This document shows positions 35,685 to 44,538 of a stretch of DNA of 64,000 bases, piece after piece. Every line of letters starts with the position of its first letter. Position 1 is the stretch's first letter. The translations under genes were made by a program, and so were the position numbers. The notes under the pieces were generated by a model that ran no database searches, was not told the origin of the DNA, and saw nothing but the letters and a program-made list of their open reading frames with translations. Origin of the DNA: Oleiharenicola lentus (GTDB lineage Bacteria; Verrucomicrobiota; Verrucomicrobiia; Opitutales; Opitutaceae); contig NZ_SDHX01000001.1 in assembly GCF_004118375.1 (NCBI RefSeq), positions 2,421,693-2,485,692 on the forward strand. The letters run 5' to 3'.

Positions 35685-36584
35685 ATGCTGACTCTCGCCA
35701 ACGCGGAACTGACCGTTGATTTGCTCGATCCCGCGGCGGAGCATGCTCGGCTTGGGCCGCGTTTCTGCTGGGGCGGCTACATCTGGCAGGTGCACGACTC
35801 CAGCGTCGGCACGCTCCTGACCGGCCCCGAATGGCCGGAAGTCAAACCCCAGCCGCACAACGGCCAGGGTCTGCCGGAATCCTTCCGGCACAGCACCACG
35901 ACCGGACAACCCCTGCTCTGGGACGGCTCCATCGGACTTGCGCCTGGAGCGGGAGCGCTCGGCCGCGATGAGCAGGGAGCGGTCATCGTTACCGAACCCT
36001 GCGTCTGGCAGGTCGAACCAGAACCGACCCGAACCGTTTTCCGCACCGCGCAGACTGTGGGCCGCTGGTCTTACGCGTTGGAACGCAGCATCGAGTTGCG
36101 CGGGCGACAACTGCTCTCCCGGTCCCAACTGACGAATCGCGGCACCGCTCCGCTGGCCCTCGAATGGTTTGCTCACCCCTTCTTTGCGCTGCAAAGCGAC
36201 GGTCTCCTGCGGGCCAAGCTGGCGCCGGATGTTTCGCTTGAAGACAATCCCGGCTACCTTCTGTGCGACGGTGCACTTACGCTGCACTGCGCTTTTGTCG
36301 GTGTCCATGACGGCCATCTCGTTCACCTCGGCCTCCCGGCAAACCAGCCCTTCGCCGTGACGCTTTCGCATCCGAAGCTGACTGCGGTGCGCTTCGCCAC
36401 GGACTTCGCCCCGCTCAAGTGCGTGCTGTGGGCCAACGGCAATACATTGTCCTTCGAGCCGTTCCTCGCGCTCGTGCTCGCCCCCGGCGAATCGCGCACC
36501 TGGACGCTAACCTACGACTTTGGACCGCCGAGCTCCGGCACCGCTTCACCCAGCACCAGCTCACGCACGCCCTCGGCACGATAG
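35685..36584 (+). CDS. Aldose-1-epimerase (galactose mutarotase)-like protein
   Basis: 299 residues. It has the beta-sandwich plan of mutarotase-like proteins, with ELTVDLLDPAAEHARLGPRF and CWGGYIWQV at the N-terminus and FAHPFFALQSDG in the middle (a His at the expected catalytic region). The usual NHxYFNL-type motifs are not obvious, so it may be a catalytically altered member or a sugar-binding protein. The last 19 residues (PPSSGTASPSTSSRTPSAR) are encoded by DNA that is also the 3' end of the convergent PepE-like gene (overlap 36512-36584) and look like read-through sequence. Confidence 0.6.
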   Translation: MLTLANAELTVDLLDPAAEHARLGPRFCWGGYIWQVHDSSVGTLLTGPEWPEVKPQPHNGQGLPESFRHSTTTGQPLLWDGSIGLAPGAGALGRDEQGAVIVTEPCVWQVEPEPTRTVFRTAQTVGRWSYALERSIELRGRQLLSRSQLTNRGTAPLALEWFAHPFFALQSDGLLRAKLAPDVSLEDNPGYLLCDGALTLHCAFVGVHDGHLVHLGLPANQPFAVTLSHPKLTAVRFATDFAPLKCVLWANGNTLSFEPFLALVLAPGESRTWTLTYDFGPPSSGTASPSTSSRTPSAR

Positions 36585-37294
36585 AGCCAGCCCTGGCCCG
36601 CCTCCAGCCTCACCACCCCGTCAGCCAGCCGGGCAATCGAGGCATTAGCCAGCGCGAGGACGGTTTCCGTGGGATTGAACTGCAAGTAGGCCTTGATTTT
36701 GCCGGCTCGCCCCTCGAAGTCGGCCTTGAGCTCGGGCGGCGGGTGGTGGGGATTGATGGCCGCGGCAATGAGCCCCAGTGATTTCCGACTGGGAACATCG
36801 GCGGTGGGAAAATCATTGGTCGTGCCAATGAGCAGGCCGGCAATGTTGGCCCCGGCGCTGGAGCCACCATAGGGCACCCCTGCCGCTACCCGTCGGCGGA
36901 TGACTTCAAGCTGACCGGTGCGATAGAGCTCACCCAGCAACACAAAGGTTTCGCCACCACCGACGAAGATTCCGTCCGCCTCGGTCAACAGCGCCATTTG
37001 TCCGGCTGCGTCGCGCCGGTGCAGCGACTCGGCCGCAATTCCGCCAAGATGCCGGAAGGCTTCCTGGAGGCGTGCCTCCATCCGGTCGCGCTCGGCCGGC
37101 AAGGTGGCATGCAGCACCAGCGCAACTTTTTTCACCCCGATATAGTGACGCTGCATGACGGGCAGCACGGAATCAGCGAAATGATTGCCGTTCATCATGC
37201 TGCCACCGCAGATCAACACCGTCGGAGCGGGCGCGACAGCGACGGCGGCGGATCCCGGCAACAAAAGGAGAAAACCAAGCAACAGGCGTTTCAT
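36512..37294 (-). CDS. Exported S51-family peptidase (PepE/cyanophycinase-like)
   Basis: About 260 residues from the ATG at 37294 (MKRLLLGFLLLLPGSAAVAV signal peptide). A GTG at 37309 overlaps the preceding stop as GTGA and could be an alternative coupled start. S51 landmarks are FVGGGETFVLLGELYRTG, YGGSSAGANIAGLLIGTTND (catalytic Ser in GSSAG) and IAAAINPHHPP. Dipeptidase E cleaves N-terminal Asp-X dipeptides in the cytoplasm; a signal peptide here implies a periplasmic version. It is the last gene of the long minus-strand locus. Confidence 0.75.
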   Translation of the reverse strand: MKRLLLGFLLLLPGSAAVAVAPAPTVLICGGSMMNGNHFADSVLPVMQRHYIGVKKVALVLHATLPAERDRMEARLQEAFRHLGGIAAESLHRRDAAGQMALLTEADGIFVGGGETFVLLGELYRTGQLEVIRRRVAAGVPYGGSSAGANIAGLLIGTTNDFPTADVPSRKSLGLIAAAINPHHPPPELKADFEGRAGKIKAYLQFNPTETVLALANASIARLADGVVRLEAGQGWLYRAEGVRELVLGEAVPELGGPKS

Positions 37295-37305
37295 CGGATA
37301 CAGGA

Positions 37306-38367
37306 TCACTCCTTCGCGGCATCCAGGCAGGCGCGCTTGATCGCGAGGACATTCTCGACCGGGGTGCCGAAGGCGATGACGCCCGTGCCCATGATGAAGC
37401 CCGGGAGATCGCGGCCGCGGCGCAGTTCCTCCACCGCCACGGCGTAGATTTCATCAGGCGTCGCCGATTGGATCAGGCGGGGCGAAATGTTGCGGCGGCA
37501 GGCCCGGCCGTGTTCCCGGCAGGCCGCGGCCCATTCGTCGAAATCCGCGGTGAAGTCGCACAGGAGATTGTTGGCCCCGGTCTGCGCCAGCAGACCGGCG
37601 ATCGAGGTGGTGTTGCCGCCGATGATCAACGGCATGTCCCGCACGCCCTGCGCCGCGGCCCATTGCACGAGGTCCTGCGTGACGGGCAGCACGAACTCCT
37701 CATACATGGCCGGCGACAACAGATCGGGCGACGCCTGCGAGTCGAACACGATGAGTTCGGCTCCGGCATCAATGTAGCCCTTGGCGAATTCCTTGATGAT
37801 GCGCCCGGCGTAGGCGAGCACGCTGCGGACCCAGTCGGCCTGATCGTAGCAGGCCAGAAACAGCGCCTCGGCGCCAACCAGCGAGATAGCCAGCGAGAAC
37901 GGCCCCGAGATCGCCCCGCGCAGCCAATAGTTGTCCCCCAGCGCCCGGCGCACCTGACGCGCCGCTTCCAGGTTTACGGTCATGCGACCGTCCTTGAGCG
38001 GATTGGGCACCGGCGCCGCCGTGAGATCGTCGCCGACATGCAGCCGGTGGTTGCCCGGGCTGATGCCGGGGATCGAGGTGTCGTCGCCCTCGTAGAAGGT
38101 CACCGTGCAGCCCACGGCCTCAGCCTCAAGGTTGTAAACATCGACGCCAACGGCGAGGGCATCCGGACCGATGGCCTCGTATTCGGCGAGCAAGGCGCGG
38201 GCGAGCAGATTGCCGTCGCGCGCAATGGCCGAGGGCGTGCTGCCGATGAACCAGGCCTTGTGCTCGTAGATGGCGGGTAAAAACAACGGCACGCGGCGCG
38301 GCGGTCCACAACGCAGGATGGTTTCGACTTCGGCGCGGGTGGCGGGGGTGTGACGGGGAGTGGACAT
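37306..38367 (-). CDS. Uroporphyrinogen decarboxylase-family protein (MtaA/CmuA-like)
   Basis: 353 residues. The URO-D barrel features include YWLRGAISGPFSLAISLVGA, GYIDAGAELIVFDSQASPDL, LIIGGNTTSIAGLLAQTGAN and FIMGTGVIAFGTPVENVLAI. True HemE has an N-terminal RQAGRY motif, which is absent; here the start is RAEVETILRCGPPRRVPLFL. The family also contains corrinoid methyltransferases and glycan-locus proteins of unknown role. It is placed between the alpha/beta hydrolase and the PepE-like gene in one direction, in a sugar locus rather than a heme operon. Confidence 0.75.
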   Translation of the reverse strand: MSTPRHTPATRAEVETILRCGPPRRVPLFLPAIYEHKAWFIGSTPSAIARDGNLLARALLAEYEAIGPDALAVGVDVYNLEAEAVGCTVTFYEGDDTSIPGISPGNHRLHVGDDLTAAPVPNPLKDGRMTVNLEAARQVRRALGDNYWLRGAISGPFSLAISLVGAEALFLACYDQADWVRSVLAYAGRIIKEFAKGYIDAGAELIVFDSQASPDLLSPAMYEEFVLPVTQDLVQWAAAQGVRDMPLIIGGNTTSIAGLLAQTGANNLLCDFTADFDEWAAACREHGRACRRNISPRLIQSATPDEIYAVAVEELRRGRDLPGFIMGTGVIAFGTPVENVLAIKRACLDAAKE

Positions 38368-38411
38368 GTGAAACAGTGATTCAAATCGGATGGAAGAAGC
38401 GTGGACCAGGG

Positions 38412-39086
38412 TTAAGGGCTCAAGGCGCCGGCGACCGCGGGCAAGACGAGTTCCCTGATTGCGGTCAGGACGGATTGTGGAGCCAGGCGCACGAGATCAT
38501 GTCCCGCCCCCTCCACAATCCGCAGTTCTCCCCGCGTGGAACGGGCCGCATGTTTTCGCTGCAGGGCGTGCCAGCTTCGGGTCAACGAAGCGCGTGTTTC
38601 CGACGGTAATTCATCGGGCATGTCCGGGGTTCCGGCCGCCAACACAATCAGCGGCAAGTCCGCGAAGTCATGGATCTTTGCGATCGCCGCGCAACTTTCG
38701 GTCCAGACGGGGCCAAAGCCCTGAAGGGTCCTTTTGAACGCCGTCACTGTCGGCGTTAAGGGAGTGTCGGCGGGAATTGCTGCAAGCGCCGCAACGCTCT
38801 GTTCGGGATGCGAAGCATCCGCCAGCACCATTCCCGCCAATGCTCCGGGATTACGGGCGGCGAAGGCCAGCGCGGCGAAGCCACCAAAGGAAGCGGCCAC
38901 GAAGACATACGGCGGTTTCATACCCGCCGTTGCCAGCATCGCGGGCAATTCTTCCGCGGCGGCGATCGGCGAAGAAAGGAATCCACGGCTGGGCTTGAAG
39001 ATGAACACCGGTCCGAACGCCGTCACCTCATCACGCAAGCGCGCACAAGGTTCATCGAGAATGATTGTGGGCGTGAACTTGGGCAT
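38412..39086 (-). CDS. Alpha/beta-hydrolase-fold protein
   Basis: 224 residues from the ATG at 39086 (MPKFTPTIILDEPCARLRDE). Landmarks are the nucleophile elbow PPYVFVAASFGGFAALAFAA (Ser in A-S-F-G-G, where relatives read GHSFGG), LADASHPEQ, and IVEGAGHDLVRLAP with the catalytic His. The frame is open upstream into the symporter gene, but that extra sequence belongs to the symporter's shadow. Substrate unknown; esterase or peptidase activity is plausible. The gap to the upstream symporter stop is 17 bp. Confidence 0.7.
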   Translation of the reverse strand: MPKFTPTIILDEPCARLRDEVTAFGPVFIFKPSRGFLSSPIAAAEELPAMLATAGMKPPYVFVAASFGGFAALAFAARNPGALAGMVLADASHPEQSVAALAAIPADTPLTPTVTAFKRTLQGFGPVWTESCAAIAKIHDFADLPLIVLAAGTPDMPDELPSETRASLTRSWHALQRKHAARSTRGELRIVEGAGHDLVRLAPQSVLTAIRELVLPAVAGALSP

Positions 39087-39103
39087 GATCAAAAGGCCGC
39101 ACC

Positions 39104-41248
39104 TCAGCTGCCGAGGGTCAGTACGAATTTGAAGACCACGAGCACGATGCCCACGAGGACACAGCAACCGAGGAAGCCCAGGAGGTCCTCCCGGTTCCAT
39201 TTCGTGAACTCCCAGTTGGAGCGGGGGAAAAGTTTCTGCTGGTCGAAGCGCTGCGGGGCGGCGTAGCTCCGCTCGACCTCCGCGGCATCCTCCTCGAGCG
39301 TGGCGGCGACCGGTGTCTTGAGCCGCACATAAAACCGCGCGACCCGCGCCGGATCTGTCGGCCGGGTCAGCAGGCTGACCACGACGACGATCAGCATGGG
39401 CAGCAGCACATCCACGAGGTAGCGCGTCGTGAGCAGCATGGCCGGGGAGAACCCCGCCACATCGGCCCCCGTCAGGGAAACCAGCCACACCTCGAAACGG
39501 AACAGCCCCTTGCCGGTACGCGGCGAGGACGGGTCCTGCGGGTTGGTCCGGACAACGCCCTCCTCAAAATAGATCGAGACCGGCTCGATTCGCCGCGTCT
39601 TGGTGAACGTCTGTCCGACTGTCGCAGCCCGGCCGGCGGCGACATCCTCGGCCGTGGCGGTCACCTCGCTGGTGAGCACCCGCTCGCGCGTCATCGCCGT
39701 CAGCGTCTCGGACTGGGCCAGAGTCGGTATCGAGGCAACGCCCCACGGAATCACGGCGATGAGGATGAGCGTGGCAAACACCTGCACGCGCACGGCCGTC
39801 TCGGTCAGGCGACGCCAGATGAAAATGAAGGTGATCGGCACACCCCAAATCAGGAGCAGCACGATGGCGAACTTGAGCAGCGCCACGACGCTGTTGAGGA
39901 ACAGGCCGACGACGACGCCCGCGCCCAACACCGCCGGCACCGTGAGCCGGGCGATCAGCATGTAGTGCTTCTCAGATTTGCCGGGGAAGAAGGGCTCGTA
40001 GAGATTTTTCACCACCAGACCGGCGAGCACGACGGACTGCGCGCCCAGGAGCGCCAGTTTTCCGCCAAGGATGCCGATAATCATGATGCCGATCAGCCCG
40101 ACCGGCAGCAGCGCCTTGGTCAGCAGGCCCCAAGCCTGGTCCGGGTCGGACAGCGAGGGCCCGAACATCGCCAGCGCTATCAGGCCGCAGTAGGCCCAGG
40201 CGATCGTCACGAACCGTTTGCTAAAACCGCCGGTCACGGCGCCGATGCGCGCGGCGTATTCGTTTTTGGCCGAACCTGCGATGGTCATGTTCGCCTGCGA
40301 GCCGACAATGCCCACCAGCTGCACGAAGAGCAGCGCGGCGATGGAATACCAGGTGTATTCGCTGGCCCCGTCACCGCCGAACAGGTTGAACATCGCGGCC
40401 GGCACCTTCTCGTGCAGCGCCGCAAATCCGCCTATTTTGGCCAGACCAAAAGGAATCAGGATGAATGAGATGACGATGACCAGCACGGCCTGCAACGCAT
40501 CCACCATCGCCGAGGCCTTGAGTCCGCCCAGCATCACGAAAATTGCGACCAGCACCGTGGACACGAGGTAGAACTGCACGGGCTTCAGATAGGAGATATA
40601 GGGCTGGAGTTCGCCACGGTCATAATAGGCCTTCAGCACGTCGTAACGGGCGGCGCGTTCGCCTGCCAGCGAGACCGACTGCCGTTCGGTGCGCAGCGTG
40701 ACAAACTCGTGATAGTCGGCGACCCGCTGGGCCTCCACGACGGTGTAGGCGGCCGGTTCCTTCACCATGAGCGGCTGAAGCGTTTTCAAGGCGACAACAT
40801 TGCCGCCGGCGATGCTCACGATCGCCATCAGGACCGTGGTGGAGGCATAGAGCGTGGCCAGGAACCGGTTGCCGAACCGGTCCTCAAACAGCTCGGCGGT
40901 GGTGGTCAGACGCACGCGGCGGAACCAGACCGTGCTGAACCAGTAGTACGGCGTAAGAAACAGCGTGATCAGCGCCAGCCAGGCGCCGCCGGCTCCCTGC
41001 CGATAGACGGAACTTGAGGTGGTCGTGGCCTGCCCCGGGTCCGTCATCGTGCCGAAGCTGAGGAAAAACTGGAACCACTTGCCGAGGGAGCGGCCACCGA
41101 GGAAAAAATCCTTCTCGCCCTTGACCCCGTGCGACAGCGCCTTGCCGATCGCCAGCACGGCGATCATGTAAACGACGATGATCAGGGCATCGACCCAGTG
41201 GAGACCGAAGAAAGTGGCGAGGAGGGATGGCAGGGGTATGGCGGTCAT
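39104..41248 (-). CDS. Sodium:solute symporter (SSS family)
   Basis: About 714 residues from the ATG at 41248 (MTAIPLPSLLATFFGLHWVD); a TTG at 41266 would add six residues. SSS hallmarks are DFFLGGRSLGKWFQFFLSFG, GTMTDPGQATTTSSSVYRQG and multiple membrane helices up to about 660. A soluble loop of about 80 residues (LTAMTRERVLTSEVTATAED) splits the last helices. The C-terminus has a further helix (LGFLGCCVLVGIVLVVFKFV). It probably brings a sugar or uronate across the inner membrane with Na+. It lies between the M28 peptidase and the hydrolase in the same direction. Confidence 0.85.
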   Translation of the reverse strand: MTAIPLPSLLATFFGLHWVDALIIVVYMIAVLAIGKALSHGVKGEKDFFLGGRSLGKWFQFFLSFGTMTDPGQATTTSSSVYRQGAGGAWLALITLFLTPYYWFSTVWFRRVRLTTTAELFEDRFGNRFLATLYASTTVLMAIVSIAGGNVVALKTLQPLMVKEPAAYTVVEAQRVADYHEFVTLRTERQSVSLAGERAARYDVLKAYYDRGELQPYISYLKPVQFYLVSTVLVAIFVMLGGLKASAMVDALQAVLVIVISFILIPFGLAKIGGFAALHEKVPAAMFNLFGGDGASEYTWYSIAALLFVQLVGIVGSQANMTIAGSAKNEYAARIGAVTGGFSKRFVTIAWAYCGLIALAMFGPSLSDPDQAWGLLTKALLPVGLIGIMIIGILGGKLALLGAQSVVLAGLVVKNLYEPFFPGKSEKHYMLIARLTVPAVLGAGVVVGLFLNSVVALLKFAIVLLLIWGVPITFIFIWRRLTETAVRVQVFATLILIAVIPWGVASIPTLAQSETLTAMTRERVLTSEVTATAEDVAAGRAATVGQTFTKTRRIEPVSIYFEEGVVRTNPQDPSSPRTGKGLFRFEVWLVSLTGADVAGFSPAMLLTTRYLVDVLLPMLIVVVVSLLTRPTDPARVARFYVRLKTPVAATLEEDAAEVERSYAAPQRFDQQKLFPRSNWEFTKWNREDLLGFLGCCVLVGIVLVVFKFVLTLGS

Positions 41249-41266
41249 GGGGTGTGGGGTAATCAA

Positions 41267-42616
41267 TTAAAAGGGCCAGTAGCCGATCGCGTGCATGCGG
41301 CGTTCAAGGCCGAAGGTCGTGAAGAGCTTCTCCGTCGCGTCCGGCACCCGGCGCTCCGCGCGCAATTCGGAATCCTCGCACAGCGCGAGCACGAGGTCGC
41401 CGATCACGGCGGTAGAATCGACCACGATCTGTTCCGGGAGCTTGTCGATGGTGTCGGCAAGGTCGTGGTAGTAGCGGACCGATTCGCGCGGAATCGGCGC
41501 GTTGAAGGTGATGGCCCGCACTCCGGCGAGCTGGTAAGGGGTATGGTCCGAGCCGAACCAGTTGATGTTCTGCACGCCCAGGGAAAGCGGCTTTTCGCGT
41601 GCGGCGTTCCAGCGCTCCAGCGAGGGCACGAGCGAGGTGTCGCCGAGGGCGTTCACTGCGATTGGCACGCCGACCATGTCGAGGTTGATCATGGCAACGA
41701 CCGGCGCGTCGCCGATCCGGCTCGCGGCATGGCGCGAACCCCACAGCCCCTGCTCCTCGCCGTTGAACCAGTGCAGCTCGACTGTGCGCGCCAGGTCGCG
41801 TCCGCGCAGGGCGTGGGCGAGCGCGAACAGCTGCGCGGTGCCGAGCCCGTTGTCCAGGGCCCCCTGCCCCAGGTCCCAGCTGTCAAAGTGAGCGCCGACG
41901 ATGATGCGCTCCGGCGAACGACCGGGCAGGCGCAGGACGAGATTGGCGGTCTCGATCTCACGGCACCGCGATTTGGTCTCCATGCGCACACGCACAAATT
42001 CGCCGCGTTTGAGCAACCGCCGGAGCCAAAGCCCTTCCTCCTGCGTGATCGAGTAGGCCGGCAGCGGCAGCGGTTCGCCGGTGAAGGAACTCGAGCGCGC
42101 CAGCAATTGGCCGCCGCCTTCGCGGTTTATGAATAGGATGCCGCGCAAGCCGCGCGCGGCCGCAGTGCGCGCGATCTCGCGCAGTTGCAACGCGGTCGAG
42201 GCGCTGAGCAGGCCGACCCTTCCCTTGCAGTCCGTTGGAAATTCTTCCGGTTTCCCGCTGCCCATGTCCAGGACCGCCGCCTCAAAGGGCCGGTGCGGCT
42301 GCGTGTAGGCCAGCGCCGCCACCCGCAGCGAACGCTCAAGCGGGGCCACCAGCGCGACGCGATCAGCGCCCCGCTCCCAGCCGGGCATCTTGAACGGCAC
42401 CACTTCCGGTTGCAGGCCGAGTGCGCGCAGTTCCTCCGCGAGCCGCACCAGCGCCCGCTGGTTGGCCGGCGTGCCGGTCAGGCGTCCGCCGAAATCGTCG
42501 CAGAGCCGGGTGAGCATCGCATGCGCCGCTTTCGAGCCGTCATCAAGCGATCCGCCCGCCATCGCGGCGCAGGCGAGCCAGAGACTGAGAATAAGCGTCA
42601 GGATTCCCTTAGCCAT
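41267..42616 (-). CDS. Exported M28-family aminopeptidase
   Basis: 449 residues from the ATG at 42616 (MAKGILTLILSLWLACAAMA signal). The zinc-site motifs of M28 are all present: VGAHFDSWDLGQGALDNGLG (H-x-D and the bridging Asp), WFNGEEQGLWGSRHAA (catalytic EE), MINLDMVG and a C-terminal His in RYYHDLADTIDKL. A PA domain insertion (about 130-240, RGLRGILFINREGG) is typical of carboxypeptidase Q-like members. Its start overlaps the end of the GH127 gene by 19 bp, implying translational coupling. It probably degrades peptides or glycopeptides in the periplasm. Confidence 0.88.
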   Translation of the reverse strand: MAKGILTLILSLWLACAAMAGGSLDDGSKAAHAMLTRLCDDFGGRLTGTPANQRALVRLAEELRALGLQPEVVPFKMPGWERGADRVALVAPLERSLRVAALAYTQPHRPFEAAVLDMGSGKPEEFPTDCKGRVGLLSASTALQLREIARTAAARGLRGILFINREGGGQLLARSSSFTGEPLPLPAYSITQEEGLWLRRLLKRGEFVRVRMETKSRCREIETANLVLRLPGRSPERIIVGAHFDSWDLGQGALDNGLGTAQLFALAHALRGRDLARTVELHWFNGEEQGLWGSRHAASRIGDAPVVAMINLDMVGVPIAVNALGDTSLVPSLERWNAAREKPLSLGVQNINWFGSDHTPYQLAGVRAITFNAPIPRESVRYYHDLADTIDKLPEQIVVDSTAVIGDLVLALCEDSELRAERRVPDATEKLFTTFGLERRMHAIGYWPF

Positions 42617-44529
42617 ACTCGCATTTCTCCTTCGCCCCGGTTGGCCCACAACGCATAAGGCACGGCCCGAAACCGCGCTGGGGTGACGCGGGGGGCTGCG
42701 GTTGCATAAAGTTTCTCCCCGGGCTCGGTGCGACAAGCCTCTCCCTCAATGACAAAGCATCCGGCCAGCAAATCCGGAACGAAACGCGCGTTGAGCTGGC
42801 TCGCGCGCGGCAGGCTGAGGGCCGAGAGCTGTGCCCCGTTGTCGACCTGTTCCGCGCAGTAAACCAGCGGTCCGCGCTGCAATGCCACCTGTCCTGAGGC
42901 TGCCGACACGCGGGCATCAGCGCGCACGCGTTCGACCGGCATCGGCAGTTCCAGCACCACCTTGTCTCCCTGCTTCCAGAGACGGCGGAGGCGCGCATAG
43001 CCCCGGACGGTTTCCAGGTCCGAGGGGCGCCCATTCAGTTCCAGCCGGGGCGCCCGGCACCAGCCTGGCACCCGCAGATGCAGCGTGAATTCGGCCGACG
43101 TCTCCGGCTCGACAGAAAGCTCGACCCGCTCCTTCCACGGATAGTCGGTCGTGACGCGCAGCTTCACCGGCGTCGGGCCGACGCGGAACGAGACATCGCC
43201 ACCCGCGTAAAGATGCACCGCCAGTCCGTCCGCCACCTGGGCATAGGCATAGGCGCCGAGCGAAGCGAAGAGTCGCGCGACATTGGGCGGACAGCAGGCG
43301 CAGCCAAACCATGGCACGCGCTGGGTCTTCACGAGGTGACACTCGAAGCGCCGCTTGGCGACGGCCGGGACTACTTCCAGCGGATTGACGTAGAAATAGG
43401 TCCGCCCGTCCAGCGCGAGCCCGGACAACACATTATTGTAGAGCGCGCGCTCCATGACATCGGCGTGCGAACCATCCAGCTCATGTTCAAGCATCCGGCG
43501 GGCGCACAGCACCACGCCAATCGCCGCACAGGTCTCGGCGTAGGCTCGGTCCGGCGGCAGGTCGAAGGGCTCACAGAATTTCTCGCCGTAAGGTTCACTG
43601 CCGACGCCACCCGTCACATAGAGGTGCCGCTCCACGATGGCCTGCCAGAGGCGGCGACCGTGTTCGCGGAGCGCGGGATCGCCCTTGTCCTGCGCCAGGT
43701 CGAGCATCGCCGCGAGCAGATACATCATCCGCACCGCGTGGCCGACCGGTTCCTTCAATTCCGCCACCGGGCGAGCGGCCTGCAGGGTCGCGAGGCCGTC
43801 GTGATGCATGTGCCAGGGCAGCTTGTCCTTTTCGCCGCGGCGTAGGGCTTCCGTCTCGAAGTAGTTGGGCGACTGCCCGCGCTGCGTGATGAAATAGTCG
43901 GCCAGCGCCAGGTAGCGTTGCTCGCCCGTGGCCCGCGCCAGCTTCACCAGCGCCAGCTCAATCTCCTCGTGTCCGCAATAGCCGGGAATCTGCCCGGGGC
44001 CGGTTCCGAAGGTTCGGGCAACCAGATCGGCGAGCTTGCTGACCACGGCGAGCAGGGTGCGCTTGCCCGTGGCGTGGAAATGCGCGACCCCGGCCTCGAT
44101 GAGGTGTCCGGCAACATAGAGTTCGTGGCAGTCGCGCAGATTGGCCCAGCGGTTCTGCGGTTCGACGAGTTGAAAGTAGGTGTTGAGATAGCCGTCCTCG
44201 CGCTGGGCCTTGGCGAGCGTGGCGATCAACCGGTCGAGCTCCGTGTCAAGCGCCGGGTCCGGATGCGTGGCGAGCCGGTAGCTCGCGGCTTCGATCCATT
44301 TGGCCAGGTCGGAGTCCTGCCAAAACAGGCCGTGGAACTCCCCGGCCTTCTCCCCCGCGGCCACCTGCAGGTTATGCACGCAGCCGCTGCGTTCGGCACC
44401 GGGGATCCGGTCGTTGAGCGCCTCCCACTGACCCGGGATCACCGTCTCCCGGACGAGCCGCGCCCTTTCGGCCAGGAAGCCGTGGTCGAAGCGCACGCGG
44501 AACAGCGGAAGGGCCGAGGGATAGCTCAT
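42598..44529 (-). CDS. GH127 beta-L-arabinofuranosidase
   Basis: 643 residues, typical for DUF1680/GH127. The catalytic zinc-thiolate site is visible: E332 and C334 in RAYAETCAAIG, and C412 and C413 in GCACCPPNVARL, equivalent to the Glu-Cys and Cys-Cys sets of the characterised HypBA1. The toroid begins with LVRETVIPGQWEALNDRIPG. It removes beta-L-arabinofuranose from hydroxyproline-linked or pectic arabino-oligosaccharides. No signal peptide is visible. The gene lies directly before the M28 peptidase (overlapping) and 9 bp after the exported toroid-like gene. Confidence 0.9.
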   Translation of the reverse strand: MSYPSALPLFRVRFDHGFLAERARLVRETVIPGQWEALNDRIPGAERSGCVHNLQVAAGEKAGEFHGLFWQDSDLAKWIEAASYRLATHPDPALDTELDRLIATLAKAQREDGYLNTYFQLVEPQNRWANLRDCHELYVAGHLIEAGVAHFHATGKRTLLAVVSKLADLVARTFGTGPGQIPGYCGHEEIELALVKLARATGEQRYLALADYFITQRGQSPNYFETEALRRGEKDKLPWHMHHDGLATLQAARPVAELKEPVGHAVRMMYLLAAMLDLAQDKGDPALREHGRRLWQAIVERHLYVTGGVGSEPYGEKFCEPFDLPPDRAYAETCAAIGVVLCARRMLEHELDGSHADVMERALYNNVLSGLALDGRTYFYVNPLEVVPAVAKRRFECHLVKTQRVPWFGCACCPPNVARLFASLGAYAYAQVADGLAVHLYAGGDVSFRVGPTPVKLRVTTDYPWKERVELSVEPETSAEFTLHLRVPGWCRAPRLELNGRPSDLETVRGYARLRRLWKQGDKVVLELPMPVERVRADARVSAASGQVALQRGPLVYCAEQVDNGAQLSALSLPRASQLNARFVPDLLAGCFVIEGEACRTEPGEKLYATAAPRVTPARFRAVPYALWANRGEGEMRVWLRES

Positions 44530-44538
44530 GCGCGGGAC

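Noticed and set aside
39087-39488. N-terminal extension of the alpha/beta hydrolase frame
   Set aside because: It overlaps the 3' end of the symporter in a different frame and lacks hydrolase features.
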